64,000 bases of DNA, from assembly GCF_026340975.1 (NCBI RefSeq), contig NZ_JAPEOS010000001.1:3505001-3569000 (forward strand). Reading direction: 5' to 3'. This stretch comes from Streptomyces sp. NBC_01214 (lineage in GTDB: Bacteria; Actinomycetota; Actinomycetes; Streptomycetales; Streptomycetaceae). Below the pieces are notes generated by a model. It did not search any database. It was given only the letters and a program-made list of their open reading frames with translations, and was not told the DNA's origin. The translations under genes were made by a program, and so were the position numbers. Below are positions 52,337 through 61,116 of the stretch, piece by piece (position 1 is the first letter of the stretch; every line of letters starts with the position of its first letter).

Positions 52337-54838
52337 ATGGCGCGTGGGCGATTGCGGATCTACCTCGGGGCCGCCCCCGGGGTCGGAAAGACATACGCGA
52401 TGCTCGAGGAAGGGCAGCGTCTGGCCCAGGCAGGCGCCGACGTGGTGGTCGGTTTCGTCGAGCCGCACGGGCGACGGCCCACCGCTGCCCTCGCCGAGGG
52501 GCTGGAGATCATTTCCCGGCGAACCATGGAGTACCGGGAGGCGAGCTTCACCGAGATGGACCTCGACGGGGTGCTCGCCCGCCGCCCGCAGGCCGCCCTG
52601 GTCGACGAACTGGCCCACACCAATGTGCCCGGGTCCCGCCATGCCAAGCGATGGCAGGACGTTGAGGACCTTCTCGATGCGGGGATCGACGTTGTCACCA
52701 CGCTCAACGTGCAGCACCTGGAGTCTCTGGGTGATGTGGTCCGGCAGATCACTGGTGTCCCGCAGCGCGAGACCCTGCCCGACGAGGTGGCACGCCGCGC
52801 GGACCAGATCGAACTGGTCGACCTGCCGCCCGAGCTGCTGCGCCGACGCATGCTGCACGGCGAGATCTATCCCTCGGACCGCATCGAGGCCGCCCTCACC
52901 CACTACTTCCGCGTCGGCAACCTCACGGCCCTGCGCGAACTCGCCCTCCTGTGGCTCGCCGACCGCGTCGAGGAAGGACTGCAGCGCTACCGCGCGGAAC
53001 ACGGCATCACCACCCCCTGGGAAACCCGCGAGCGCATCATGGTCGCCCTCACCGGCGGCCCCGAGGGAGAAACTCTGATCCGCCGCAGCACCCGGATCAG
53101 CGCCCGAGTCCCCGGCAGTGAGCTGCTGGCATTGCACGTCGTACCGAGCGACGGCCTCACCCACGGCGATCCGGCCACCCTCGCCGCCCAGCGGGCCCTG
53201 GTGGAGTCACTGGGCGGCAGCTACCACCAGACCACCGGCGACGACATCCCCGAGGCGCTGCTCCAGTTCGCGGAGGCCGAGAACGTCACGCAGATCGTGC
53301 TGGGCGCGAGCCGCCGCGGAAGGCTCTCCACGTTCCTCCGCGGCGGTGTGGGGCACCGGACGATCCGGCGATCCGGCCCCATCGACGTACTCGTGATCAC
53401 CCATGAGCACGCCGCCGGCTCGACTTCCCCGCTGCGACTGCCGCACCCGAGCCGCGCCACCGGCCCACGGCGCTTCTGGACGGCGATGCTGCTCGCGGCG
53501 ATCACGCTCCCGGGCCTGACCGCTGTGCTCGTTCTTCTCGGCGAGCACGTGGATCTCTCCCTCGCCTTGGTGCTCTACCTGCTCGCCGTTGTCGTGATCG
53601 CCCTGGTCGGTGGCCTCGTTCCCGCACTGGTGGCCGCTCTTGCCGCGGGACTGCTCGCCGACTACTACTTCACCCCGCCGATGCACTCGCTGCGCGTCCA
53701 GCACCTCGCCGACGTCGTCGCGCTGGTGGTGTACGTCGTCACGGCCGTCATCGTCGGCATGGCCGCGGGCACGGCCGCACGCAGCACGTACCGGGCCGTC
53801 CGCGCGAGCTCCGAGGCCCTTGCGCTGAGCCGACTGGCCACCGCCATGATGCACGGCCAGGACCTGCCGACCCTGCTCGAACAGGTACGGGAGGACTTCG
53901 GCCTGGATGCGGTCAGCCTGCTGGAAAGGGATGCGGCGCATCCGGCCGATCCCCGCTGGTACGTCGTCGCCAGTACCGGTGAGGATCCACCCGAGCGCCC
54001 GTACGACGCCGACGTGGAACGCCCCGCCGGCGGGAGCCTCACCCTGGCTGCCAGGGGGCGTCCTCTGAGCAGCGACGATCAGCGGGTCCTCGGTGTGTGT
54101 GCGGCGCAGCTGGGTATGGCGTACTCCCACGGCCGGCTCGCCGCCCACGACGCCGAATCCGGCATCCGCGCAGCAGCCGAGCACACCAGGGCCTCACTCC
54201 TGCTCACCGCCGGCCGGGACCTGCGCGACCCGCTGCACACCGCCGACGAGGCCCTGCACGGCCTGCGCACCCCGACCGACGCCGAGCAGGCCCGCATTCT
54301 CGATACCGCCCGGTCATCGGTGCGCCGCGCCGGCCGGCTCGTCACCGACCTCGACGAGCTCAGCCGCCTGCACGCCGGGGCGCTCGACCTCTACCTGCGC
54401 CCGGTCGACGTAGACGAGGTCCTGACCGCCGTACTCGATGCCCTCGGCCCCGGCCATACGCTCCAGTGCAGCCTTCCGGAGCAGGTGCCGGACGTGATTG
54501 CCGACGCCGCCGTCCTCACCCGGGTCCTGACGGCGCTCGCGGCTGAGGCCCAGCGCCACAGTCCTGCGGACCGGCCCGCGCGGCTCACCGCGCAGGTCCG
54601 GCCCAGCTTCCTGGAGATCCGGGTGACGGACGGCAACGGCGAGGCCCCCGAGGGCGCGGCGCCGGGGCCGCATCGGGGGCGCAGTCCGGAAGGTCTCGCC
54701 CTGCGGCTGTCCCGCGACCTGGCGGAGGCCATGGGCGGCGCCCTTGAACCCGCTGCCAGCGGGGGCGGTTTCGCGATGAAGCTCACGCTTCCGACAGCGG
54801 CCGGCCGTACCGCGGTGGCAGACGTCCCGGGAGACTGA
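52337..54838 (+). CDS. KdpD-like sensor with degenerate histidine kinase core
   Basis: An 833-residue KdpD-type protein. The N-terminal KdpD domain (1-215) has the Walker-like GAAPGVGKTYAML and DELAHTNVPGSRH. A universal-stress-like domain follows (235-360, with GASRRGRLSTFLRG), then four transmembrane segments (DUF4118, 380-480) and a GAF-like segment (510-620). The C-terminal kinase region is present but altered. The phospho-acceptor box reads AGRDLRDPL with Arg627 where kinases have His, the N-box is AEAQRHSP without the Asn, and the G1 box is degraded. It probably cannot autophosphorylate. No kdpE or kdpABC is adjacent. It may be a ligand-sensing pseudokinase. Confidence 0.82.
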   Translation: MARGRLRIYLGAAPGVGKTYAMLEEGQRLAQAGADVVVGFVEPHGRRPTAALAEGLEIISRRTMEYREASFTEMDLDGVLARRPQAALVDELAHTNVPGSRHAKRWQDVEDLLDAGIDVVTTLNVQHLESLGDVVRQITGVPQRETLPDEVARRADQIELVDLPPELLRRRMLHGEIYPSDRIEAALTHYFRVGNLTALRELALLWLADRVEEGLQRYRAEHGITTPWETRERIMVALTGGPEGETLIRRSTRISARVPGSELLALHVVPSDGLTHGDPATLAAQRALVESLGGSYHQTTGDDIPEALLQFAEAENVTQIVLGASRRGRLSTFLRGGVGHRTIRRSGPIDVLVITHEHAAGSTSPLRLPHPSRATGPRRFWTAMLLAAITLPGLTAVLVLLGEHVDLSLALVLYLLAVVVIALVGGLVPALVAALAAGLLADYYFTPPMHSLRVQHLADVVALVVYVVTAVIVGMAAGTAARSTYRAVRASSEALALSRLATAMMHGQDLPTLLEQVREDFGLDAVSLLERDAAHPADPRWYVVASTGEDPPERPYDADVERPAGGSLTLAARGRPLSSDDQRVLGVCAAQLGMAYSHGRLAAHDAESGIRAAAEHTRASLLLTAGRDLRDPLHTADEALHGLRTPTDAEQARILDTARSSVRRAGRLVTDLDELSRLHAGALDLYLRPVDVDEVLTAVLDALGPGHTLQCSLPEQVPDVIADAAVLTRVLTALAAEAQRHSPADRPARLTAQVRPSFLEIRVTDGNGEAPEGAAPGPHRGRSPEGLALRLSRDLAEAMGGALEPAASGGGFAMKLTLPTAAGRTAVADVPGD

Positions 54839-54987
54839 CGGGCGACTGCGAGTGGTGGTGAGCCGGATTGCGGGGCTCCCGGTTCCGCCTGGGAGGTTCG
54901 GAAGCCCTCGTGCGTCTCCCGCGAGCGGGGTGATCTACGCTGCGATCCGAAACCGAAGATGATCACCGGACAGGGGAACGAAGAACC

Positions 54988-55266
54988 ATGGGCGAAGGCC
55001 GCCACGTCGTGGTAGCGGAGATCGGTCTGACGAAGAACCGGTACGGCGCGGAGATCCGCACGTCCGAGCCGATGTCCCTGGAGCTGGCTCGGGAGTTCGC
55101 GCTGAACGCAGTCCGAGGTCACGACCCCGACTTCTACCGCAGGCCGGACAACGCGGTCGCGCTCCGAGTTGGGGCAGCCGACCAGTACCTGGTCGTCGAG
55201 GGACACCGGCTGAGCCCGGACAGCCTGTCCCGCCTCACCGTGGCGGAGGTGGTCGACGCGATCTGA
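54988..55266 (+). CDS. Hypothetical protein
   Basis: A 92-residue soluble protein (MGEGRHVVVAEIGLTKNRYG at the start) with even codon bias and a ribosome site (GGGGAACGAAG). A strong terminator follows ten bases after its stop, so it is a genuine expressed small gene. I recognise no domain. It lies between the KdpD-like gene and the orphan kdpF. Confidence 0.6.
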   Translation: MGEGRHVVVAEIGLTKNRYGAEIRTSEPMSLELAREFALNAVRGHDPDFYRRPDNAVALRVGAADQYLVVEGHRLSPDSLSRLTVAEVVDAI

Positions 55267-55276
55267 CCGGACACAA

Positions 55277-55316
55277 CCGTGTGCCTCCGCCCACGATCGC
55301 GGGCGGAGGCACACGG
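55277..55316. terminator. Hairpin terminator
   Basis: CCGTGTGCCTCCGCCC pairs perfectly over 16 bp with the stretch starting GGGCGGAGGCACACGG, with an eight-base loop. It lies ten bases past the stop of the 92-residue protein. The following sequence up to kdpF (55317-55745) contains no convincing gene. Confidence 0.85.
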
Positions 55317-55745
55317 GGTGTCTGGTCGGCGGCTGCCGGTGCGCGCGGACAGGGCGCCGCGCCCAAGTCGTCACTTTTGGCGTGCCTCTGACGGTATGTC
55401 GAGGACCGGCCCCCTGCTTTGCGGCGGGGCGGGGACGGGGGCCCTCAGCAGCCGGGTCGACGGGCGCACGAGCGCCACCACGTACGACTCCTTCGGCGAG
55501 AATTTCACCATCACCCTTCCTGCCGCCGAGAAGACCCTGACCATGGAGGCCTTCCGCGCCCGGGTCACGCGGTGACGGGCCGGTGAGGTCGCACCCTCAG
55601 AACGCTGGGGCCGGCTTGGTCCCTGGCGGTTCTGGTCGCCCTCGTCGTACTTCTTCGGGCGGCGAAGGAAGGTGCGGTTCTTGGGGCTGGCAGGCAGTGC
55701 GCCCCAGGCCCGGCCACAAGGCCCACCGCGCCTGAGACCGACTGG

Positions 55746-55835
55746 TCAGAACTTTTCCGGGAAGAAGAATGCCAGGACGAGATATCCGACCAGGCCCACT
55801 GCGACGACGATGCCTACGACAGTCTCGGTACTCAC
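55746..55835 (-). CDS. kdpF: KdpF, small subunit of the Kdp potassium ATPase (orphan)
   Basis: A 29-residue frame too short for routine gene calling, GTG at 55835 to TGA at 55746. It reads STETVVGIVVAVGLVGYLVL then AFFFPEKF, a single transmembrane helix with the conserved KdpF end FPEKF. KdpF stabilises the KdpABC complex. No KdpA start or any kdpABC sequence follows in its direction; instead there is about 430 bases of unrecognised DNA and a convergent hypothetical gene. It is therefore the remnant of a truncated kdpFABC operon or a stray copy. Confidence 0.75.
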   Translation of the reverse strand: MSTETVVGIVVAVGLVGYLVLAFFFPEKF

Positions 55836-56238
55836 CCGTACTCGCCCATACCCCTCATGAGGACTTCAACCTCTCCAGCGAACGGCATCGTAGGCGTGCG
55901 CGATAGGGCCCTGACGCAGTTCTGACGCCTCCTGGGCGGGACGCTGACGCGGAACCGACGCCGAGCCGTGTGCCCTTCCGTGTGGTGCCGGCTCAGGGCC
56001 CCGTCGTTCTGGCGACGCCGTCCGGTACTCGTCACCCTGGCGTCACGTGATCAAACCGGATGCTCAGCCAGAACGACGGAGCCCTGGGTGCTGGGTGCTG
56101 GGTGTCGCGTGTGGTCGGGTCTTCCGTTGCCGACGGAGCTCCGCGCCTTCGGCGCTCTTTCTCGCCGGCCTCGCCGTTGCGCTGAAACCCAGTGCTCCCC
56201 AGATCCGAGGTGGTCAACCCCTGAGCCAATGGCCTGGG
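55836..56238. other. Spacer between kdpF and the nitration cassette
   Basis: This stretch holds the presumed kdpF promoter side, a 20-bp inverted repeat (55994-56086) and a short triple CTGGGTG repeat (56084-56104). No gene is visible. It is the downstream end of the minus-strand nitration operon, and the inverted repeat could end that transcript. Confidence 0.5.
55994..56086. repeat. 20-bp inverted repeat with 53-bp spacer
   Basis: CAGGGCCCCGTCGTTCTGGC at 55994-56013 and its complement at 56067-56086 match in 19 of 20 positions. The arms could form a long stem in RNA or be the ends of a small lost element. They lie 150 bases beyond the end of the nitric oxide synthase gene. Confidence 0.7.
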
Positions 56239-57423
56239 TCAATGTCGCACGGGGCATCCGTTCTGGCCTGACGCGCCGTCGCGCTCGCGGTCGTCGGGGT
56301 AGAAGTTGGGGCGTCGGTCGGCATCGTCGTAGTAGCGGTGGAAGACGGGGGTGATGCCGCCTGACACCGGGGGGACGATCCAGCTCCAGTCCGCGGGGAC
56401 GGAGCGGCCGTGGCGTTGTTCTTTGCCCACGTGGGTGAGGAAGTTGCGGGACTCGGTGTGGTGGTTGCTGATCCGGGCGCCCGCGACATGGAAGGAGTGC
56501 AGGACGGCGACGTTGAGTTCGACCAGTGCGCGGTCGCGCCACAGCGTGCTCTCCCTGCTGGTGTCCAGGCCGAGGCAGGCTGCGACGCTGGGCAGCAGGT
56601 TGTAGCGGTCTTCGTCGACGAGGTTGCGGGCGCCGATCTCGGTGCCCATGTACCAGCCGTTGAACGGGGCGAGCGGGTAGTCGATACCGCCGATCCGCAG
56701 GCGCATGTTGGAGATGACCGGTACGGCGTGCCAGCGCAGGCCCAGATCGTCGATGCGCGGACAGTCCGGGTGGGTGATGGGAACCTCCAGGATCAGATCC
56801 CGCGGCAGGCCGAAGAGCTGGGGCTTGTCATCAGCGGTGTCTATGACCAGCGGCAGTACGTCGAAAGGGCCACTGGGACCCTGCCAGCCGAGCCTGCGCA
56901 CCAGCTCGGTGAAGTCCACGTACGCCGCGTCGCCCAGTACCGTGCCGTCGTCGCGGCGGAGGCCGGCGTAGCGGATGAGCTGGTCGTTCCACACTCGGGG
57001 GGCACGTCGGCCGGGTGTGTCGGGGGCGAAGACGCTGATCACGGGGCGGATGCGGCCGAGGTTGGTCGCCTGGCGCAGGTGTTCGCACAGGTGGTGGTGG
57101 ATCTCTTCCGGTGTGGTGGCGTCCCGGCGGTCCAGGACGCGCAGGCTGTTCCAGTACAGGCGGCCGATGCAGCGTCTGGAGTTGCGCCACGCGACGCGGG
57201 CACCGAAGGCGAGTTCGCCGGGGGTGTGCCGGTAGGTGCCCGCGGCGTCGATGGCGGCGCGGACCTGGTGCAGACGTCGGCCGAGCGGGACGGGCTGGCT
57301 GGGATGCTCGGCGTGGAACTGGCGCAGGAACTCCTCGGCCTCGTCGGCGACAGCGATGCCGTCAGGTCCCGAGGCCTTGGCAGGGTGGGCGGATGTGAGG
57401 GTGGGAAGGGCGTTGGAGTTCAC
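56239..57423 (-). CDS. Bacterial nitric oxide synthase oxygenase (TxtD-like)
   Basis: A 394-residue oxygenase-domain nitric oxide synthase with no reductase domain, as in bacteria. The heme thiolate is Cys85 in WRNSRRCIGR. The arginine-binding Glu lies in GWYMGTEIGARN, and the pterin/dimer region reads WSWIVPPVSGG and PVFHRYYDD. It makes NO from arginine using outside reductases. It is the last gene of a four-gene minus-strand operon, 42 bases after a TxtE-like P450. This pairing in Streptomyces supplies NO for tryptophan nitration (TxtD/TxtE in thaxtomin synthesis). A GTG at 57423 follows GAGGAA closely. Confidence 0.92.
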   Translation of the reverse strand: MNSNALPTLTSAHPAKASGPDGIAVADEAEEFLRQFHAEHPSQPVPLGRRLHQVRAAIDAAGTYRHTPGELAFGARVAWRNSRRCIGRLYWNSLRVLDRRDATTPEEIHHHLCEHLRQATNLGRIRPVISVFAPDTPGRRAPRVWNDQLIRYAGLRRDDGTVLGDAAYVDFTELVRRLGWQGPSGPFDVLPLVIDTADDKPQLFGLPRDLILEVPITHPDCPRIDDLGLRWHAVPVISNMRLRIGGIDYPLAPFNGWYMGTEIGARNLVDEDRYNLLPSVAACLGLDTSRESTLWRDRALVELNVAVLHSFHVAGARISNHHTESRNFLTHVGKEQRHGRSVPADWSWIVPPVSGGITPVFHRYYDDADRRPNFYPDDRERDGASGQNGCPVRH

Positions 57424-57465
57424 GGTTTCCTCGCATGAGGCGGGAGGCGCCGGGGGTGGCTCCCG

Positions 57466-58686
57466 TCAGCTGAGCCTGAGCGGCAGCGACTGCAGGGACC
57501 GGAATTCGAGGTTCGGGTTCCAGATGGGCTCGCCGGCCGGCCGGATGCCGGGGAAGCGTGCGAACAGTGCGACGAAGAACCACTTGAGCTGCAGGTTGGC
57601 GATCTGCCTGCCGAGGCAGGAGTGGATCCCGAGGCCGAACGACAGATGCTTGGCGCTGTTGGGCCGGTCGAGATCGAACGCGCTGGGCCGCTCGAACCTG
57701 CCTGGGTCCCGGTTTGCCGCGCCCAGGAAGAGGGCGACACTCTGCCCCGCCCCGATGCGTACGCCGGCCGCCTCAAGGTCCGTTTTCGCGACGCGCCAGG
57801 TGAACTGGTTGGACGCGTTGTAGCGGACCACCTCGTTCGCCGTGTTGTCGACGCATGCGGGGTCAGCCAGGAAGCGGGCGATCTGATCCGGGTTGCGGGC
57901 GAAGGAGAGCATGCCGCTGCTGACGGAGCCCGGTGTCGTGGGGGCGAACAACGCGATGAAGAGCAGCACGAGTTGGTGCACCGTCTGCTCCGGCGTGGTC
58001 TCGGTCAGCTGGTGCTGGGCGGCCGCGAGGCGTGCGATGACCGTGTCCGGAACGACTTTGCCGCGTTTGCCCTCGACGAGCTCCTGAGCGTAGGTGTGCA
58101 GGTCCGTGAGGAGTTCGAGGAGACGGTCGAGTTCCACGGGCTGGTCCTGCGGCCCGGACCAGTACGTCATGAGGGTGTCCACGCACGGTATGACGAAGTC
58201 CAGGTCCTCCTCCGGAACACCGAAGGCTCGTACGGCCGAGCGCACGGGGAGCTCGGCGGCCAGGGCGGAGACGGCGTCGATCTCCTTCGTGCCCTGGGGG
58301 ATCGAGGCGACCAGGTCGGCCGCGACGCGCGCGATGACCTGGCTGTAGTGCTCGTGGGCGGCGCGGGTGAAGCCTGTCTGGGTGGACCTGCGGAGCGCGT
58401 CGTGACGGGGCGGGTCGGTGTACATCATGACGTTCTTGGTGAACCGGTGGTAGATGCTGTCGGGCGGCAGCGGCCGGCCCGGGAACTTCACGTCCAGCAC
58501 CTCTTCCATCCGCTCGGCCTTGAGCCGGTGGTCCTTCAGCGCGGCGGCGCAGTCGGCGTACGTCATGACCGCCCAGGCGTTCAGTCCTTCGGACCAGTGG
58601 ACCGGTTCGCGCTGAGCGAGGTCGGCGTACACGGGATAGGGGTCGGGCACGATGGACGGGTCCGAGAGCGGTGAGGGCATGGTCAT
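57466..58686 (-). CDS. TxtE-like nitrating cytochrome P450
   Basis: A 406-residue P450, the same length as TxtE by my recollection, and alignable end to end without gaps. The heme Cys357 lies in [12 protein letters not shown]. Residues I recall as contacting tryptophan in TxtE are kept: Arg59 (KAERMEEV), Tyr89 (VMMYTDPP), Asn293/Thr296 ([11 protein letters not shown]) and the C-terminal NLEFRSL Glu. The unusual I-helix [12 protein letters not shown] is also conserved. At position 176 in the F/G loop it has Trp (MTYWSGP) where TxtE has His. It should add a nitro group to tryptophan from NO and O2. The ATG at 58686 matches the TxtE start; a GTG at 58692 overlaps the cupin stop. Confidence 0.92.
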   Translation of the reverse strand: MTMPSPLSDPSIVPDPYPVYADLAQREPVHWSEGLNAWAVMTYADCAAALKDHRLKAERMEEVLDVKFPGRPLPPDSIYHRFTKNVMMYTDPPRHDALRRSTQTGFTRAAHEHYSQVIARVAADLVASIPQGTKEIDAVSALAAELPVRSAVRAFGVPEEDLDFVIPCVDTLMTYWSGPQDQPVELDRLLELLTDLHTYAQELVEGKRGKVVPDTVIARLAAAQHQLTETTPEQTVHQLVLLFIALFAPTTPGSVSSGMLSFARNPDQIARFLADPACVDNTANEVVRYNASNQFTWRVAKTDLEAAGVRIGAGQSVALFLGAANRDPGRFERPSAFDLDRPNSAKHLSFGLGIHSCLGRQIANLQLKWFFVALFARFPGIRPAGEPIWNPNLEFRSLQSLPLRLS

Positions 58687-58688
58687 GG

Positions 58689-59228
58689 TCACGAGGTCTC
58701 CTTCTGGTGTCCGAAGTGGGGGATCGCGGTCGGGATGCCGGGAGGTCCGAGTACCTCGATTCCGTACTCGGCGGCGATGGCGGGCAGTCGCTCAAGGTCC
58801 AGCGGGGCGATCTCTTCCGACGGAATCTCCAGGGCGCGCGCGGGCCTCCCGAGGGAACGCGTGAATCCGTCGAATCCTCCGGGCTCCGTGACGTGGAGGA
58901 ACCTGGCCTCGTCGGAGGTGACGAGGAACGTGTGGGGCGCGTGGCGGGGGCCGTAGACGAAGGAGCCGGTCTCTGCCTGAATGACCTGGCCGGCCACCCA
59001 GAAGGTCATCTCCCCGTCGAGTACGTACCACCACTCGTCATCGTTGTGGTGTACGTGCAGTGGCGAGCCGGAGCCGCGCCGGCCGAGGTGTTCGATGACG
59101 GACGCCGCCCCGTTCATTTCCGCCGACGAACCCTTGACTGTCGCGAGGAAATCGAGAAACCAAAGAGCCTCTCCCTCACCTTCGGCGCGGTGCAGAGCGA
59201 TCGGTGCGGGCCTGTCAGGCTCTGTCAT
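58689..59228 (-). CDS. Cupin domain protein of the nitration operon
   Basis: A 179-residue single-cupin protein. The metal motif is [20 protein letters not shown], given here as [17 protein letters not shown], with the second motif GPRHAPHTF. It could bind iron or manganese. Such cupins act as dioxygenases, isomerases or product-binding proteins. It is translated between the membrane P450 (13-base spacer) and the TxtE-like P450 (start at the cupin stop). This coupling suggests it acts on the nitrated or oxidised intermediate. No such gene occurs in the thaxtomin cluster as I know it. Confidence 0.8.
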   Translation of the reverse strand: MTEPDRPAPIALHRAEGEGEALWFLDFLATVKGSSAEMNGAASVIEHLGRRGSGSPLHVHHNDDEWWYVLDGEMTFWVAGQVIQAETGSFVYGPRHAPHTFLVTSDEARFLHVTEPGGFDGFTRSLGRPARALEIPSEEIAPLDLERLPAIAAEYGIEVLGPPGIPTAIPHFGHQKETS

Positions 59229-59241
59229 ATGTCGGATCCTT

Positions 59242-60768
59242 TCAGCGCTCGACCAGCCTGACCGGCACGGCCGACGGCACCACGGAGATCGTCGAATGGA
59301 ACGACACCTTGATGTTCTCGACCGGAACGACGTAGAAGTTCCTCAGGATTTCGGTCAGCATGACGGCGCACTGCTGCTCGGCGAGCCGGTTTCCTATGCA
59401 GTGCCGAGGGCCGGCGCCGAAGGGCAGAAAACCGTTGATGGTGTCGTGCTCTGCGCTGTCTACCGAGAATCGGTCCGGGTTGAAGCGGTCCGGCTCGCGG
59501 AAAACGCTCGGATTCTTCCCGATGGCGTTCTTCATCCACATGACGACCGTGCCAGGCGGGATGTTCCCGCCCCTTTCCTCCAGGGTCAGGTCGTTCGTGA
59601 ATTTCGCGCTGAACGGGACCGGCGGGAAGAGCCGCAGCGTCTCGTAGACGATGTTTCGGACGTAAGGGTCCGGGATGGTGTCGCCGTCCTCCGCAGGGGC
59701 CGCCTCGATCGCCTTCCGTGCCTTTTCCTGCACGTGCGGATCCAGGGACAGCATGACAAGTGCCTGCGATAGGACGTAGGACATCGGATCGGCGCCGCCG
59801 AGGACCAGGGACATCATCTCCTCGACACGGTCCTCGGATGACCACGGCGACTGCGTCACCCGGTCGAGCAGGTCGTCCGGCCGCTGGTGTGCCGGACAGG
59901 CGGCGGGAACGCGTTGTTCGCGGCGGGTCATCACCGCGCCGAGGACGGCGGCGACCTGGCGATATGCGGACCTGACCCGGCGCCGCCGCCTCGGGAAGAT
60001 CCACCTGACGAAGAACGGGTGGAAGGCCCGGAAGCTCACCTCTTCCTCGATGGCTCCGAGCGCGCGGTGGTATTCGTGCAGATCCGCCTGCACATGCCAG
60101 TCGTCACCGAAGAGGAAGGCGCTGAGGCAGTTCACGCTCCAGTCGCGCAGGTCGGACTGCAGGCCGTCGTACGTCTCGTCCACGTGCTTCCACTTGTCCA
60201 CGTACACGCTGGACACGTCCGTCAGGACGTAAGCCCGTTCCGCGACGCGGCGATTCGTCAGGGACGGTGACATCACCTGCCGGTGGGAACGGTGCAGTTC
60301 GCCTCCCTCCACACCCATGAGGCTTCTGGCCAGTACGGTGCGGTCGGCTCGACGGTGCGAGTCCAGGTCCTTCTTGTGGAGGTTGGAGGACACGTACGAC
60401 AGCGACACGAAGGGGGAGCTCCCCCACGCCAAATGGAGTCGAACGACGGGCCCGTACTCGTCGTGCAGGGCCTGTAGCGTTTCGTGCCGGCCGCCGTGCC
60501 CGCCGGCCAGCAGGTCGACCGTGTTCCCGAGATAGAACGAAGGCTTCGGCCCCGGCAGGTGACGCAGTGAGAGAAATTCCGCCAGGCGCCTTCGTGCGAT
60601 GAAGAGCAGGAGTCCGATGATAGCCGCCGCAACGATCAGCCCGGTCCAGCTCGGGCGGCTGAGGCCGAACCATAACGCGAGAATTGCCGCCATGAGAGGG
60701 GCGACGACGCCGGTCGTGTAAATGGCTCGATAGAGCGAAAGCAGAGGGCGTGTACTGCGCATGCTCAT
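59242..60768 (-). CDS. Membrane-anchored cytochrome P450
   Basis: A 508-residue P450. Two predicted membrane segments precede the catalytic domain (about residues 16-34 and 41-58), then a proline-rich hinge LPGPKPSFYLGN, as in microsomal P450s. The ExxR motif is in YETLRLFPPVPF, the heme Cys457 in FGAGPRHCIGNRL, and RFNPDRF lies between. The I-helix oxygen-activation motif is unusual: LGGADPMSY, with Pro at the usual Thr position. It is the first gene of the nitration operon, with GAAGGGAT before the ATG. Membrane anchoring is rare in Streptomyces P450s. It may act on a lipophilic or membrane-associated product. Confidence 0.85.
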   Translation of the reverse strand: MSMRSTRPLLSLYRAIYTTGVVAPLMAAILALWFGLSRPSWTGLIVAAAIIGLLLFIARRRLAEFLSLRHLPGPKPSFYLGNTVDLLAGGHGGRHETLQALHDEYGPVVRLHLAWGSSPFVSLSYVSSNLHKKDLDSHRRADRTVLARSLMGVEGGELHRSHRQVMSPSLTNRRVAERAYVLTDVSSVYVDKWKHVDETYDGLQSDLRDWSVNCLSAFLFGDDWHVQADLHEYHRALGAIEEEVSFRAFHPFFVRWIFPRRRRRVRSAYRQVAAVLGAVMTRREQRVPAACPAHQRPDDLLDRVTQSPWSSEDRVEEMMSLVLGGADPMSYVLSQALVMLSLDPHVQEKARKAIEAAPAEDGDTIPDPYVRNIVYETLRLFPPVPFSAKFTNDLTLEERGGNIPPGTVVMWMKNAIGKNPSVFREPDRFNPDRFSVDSAEHDTINGFLPFGAGPRHCIGNRLAEQQCAVMLTEILRNFYVVPVENIKVSFHSTISVVPSAVPVRLVER

Positions 60769-61116
60769 GGTGATCCCTTCCGCGGCTTGTGCGAGCCTTC
60801 CCCTGCCGACTCATTCGGTTCGAGCGGGGTTCGAGTAAAGGGACTCTCGATGCGCCATCAGGCTATGGATCCGCTTCCTGGCGCTGCAATAGGGCCGGAT
60901 CGGATGGCCGGTTCCCGTTGAGTACCCCGAATCGGCGGAACGCGCGGCAGAACGGAGACGTTCCAGGCAGCGCTCCTGCCGGCCTTGGCCCGCCGGGCAA
61001 CGGAAAGAGCTCCGGATGGGCGAGATGGCTGATTCGCCATCTCCCCGCCGGAGGGGCTCCCGCGCGGTTTTCCGGAATCTTGATGCGATGTTGACGGGTT
61101 ATTCGTGGAGGGGCTT
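60769..61116. other. Promoter region of the nitration operon
   Basis: The spacer between the membrane P450 and the antiporter gene contains no convincing gene. The nitration operon promoter should lie here, reading to the left. A small dyad (TCGAG/CTCGA) at about 60830-60851 could be a regulator site. No regulator gene is adjacent. Confidence 0.4.

Noticed and set aside
56084..56104. Triple CTGGGTG tandem repeat
   Set aside because: Only three units of seven bases; expected by chance slippage and no function suggested.
56239..60768. Calling the locus a thaxtomin cluster
   Set aside because: No txtA, txtB, txtC, txtH or txtR equivalents are visible; only the NOS and the nitrating P450 are shared.
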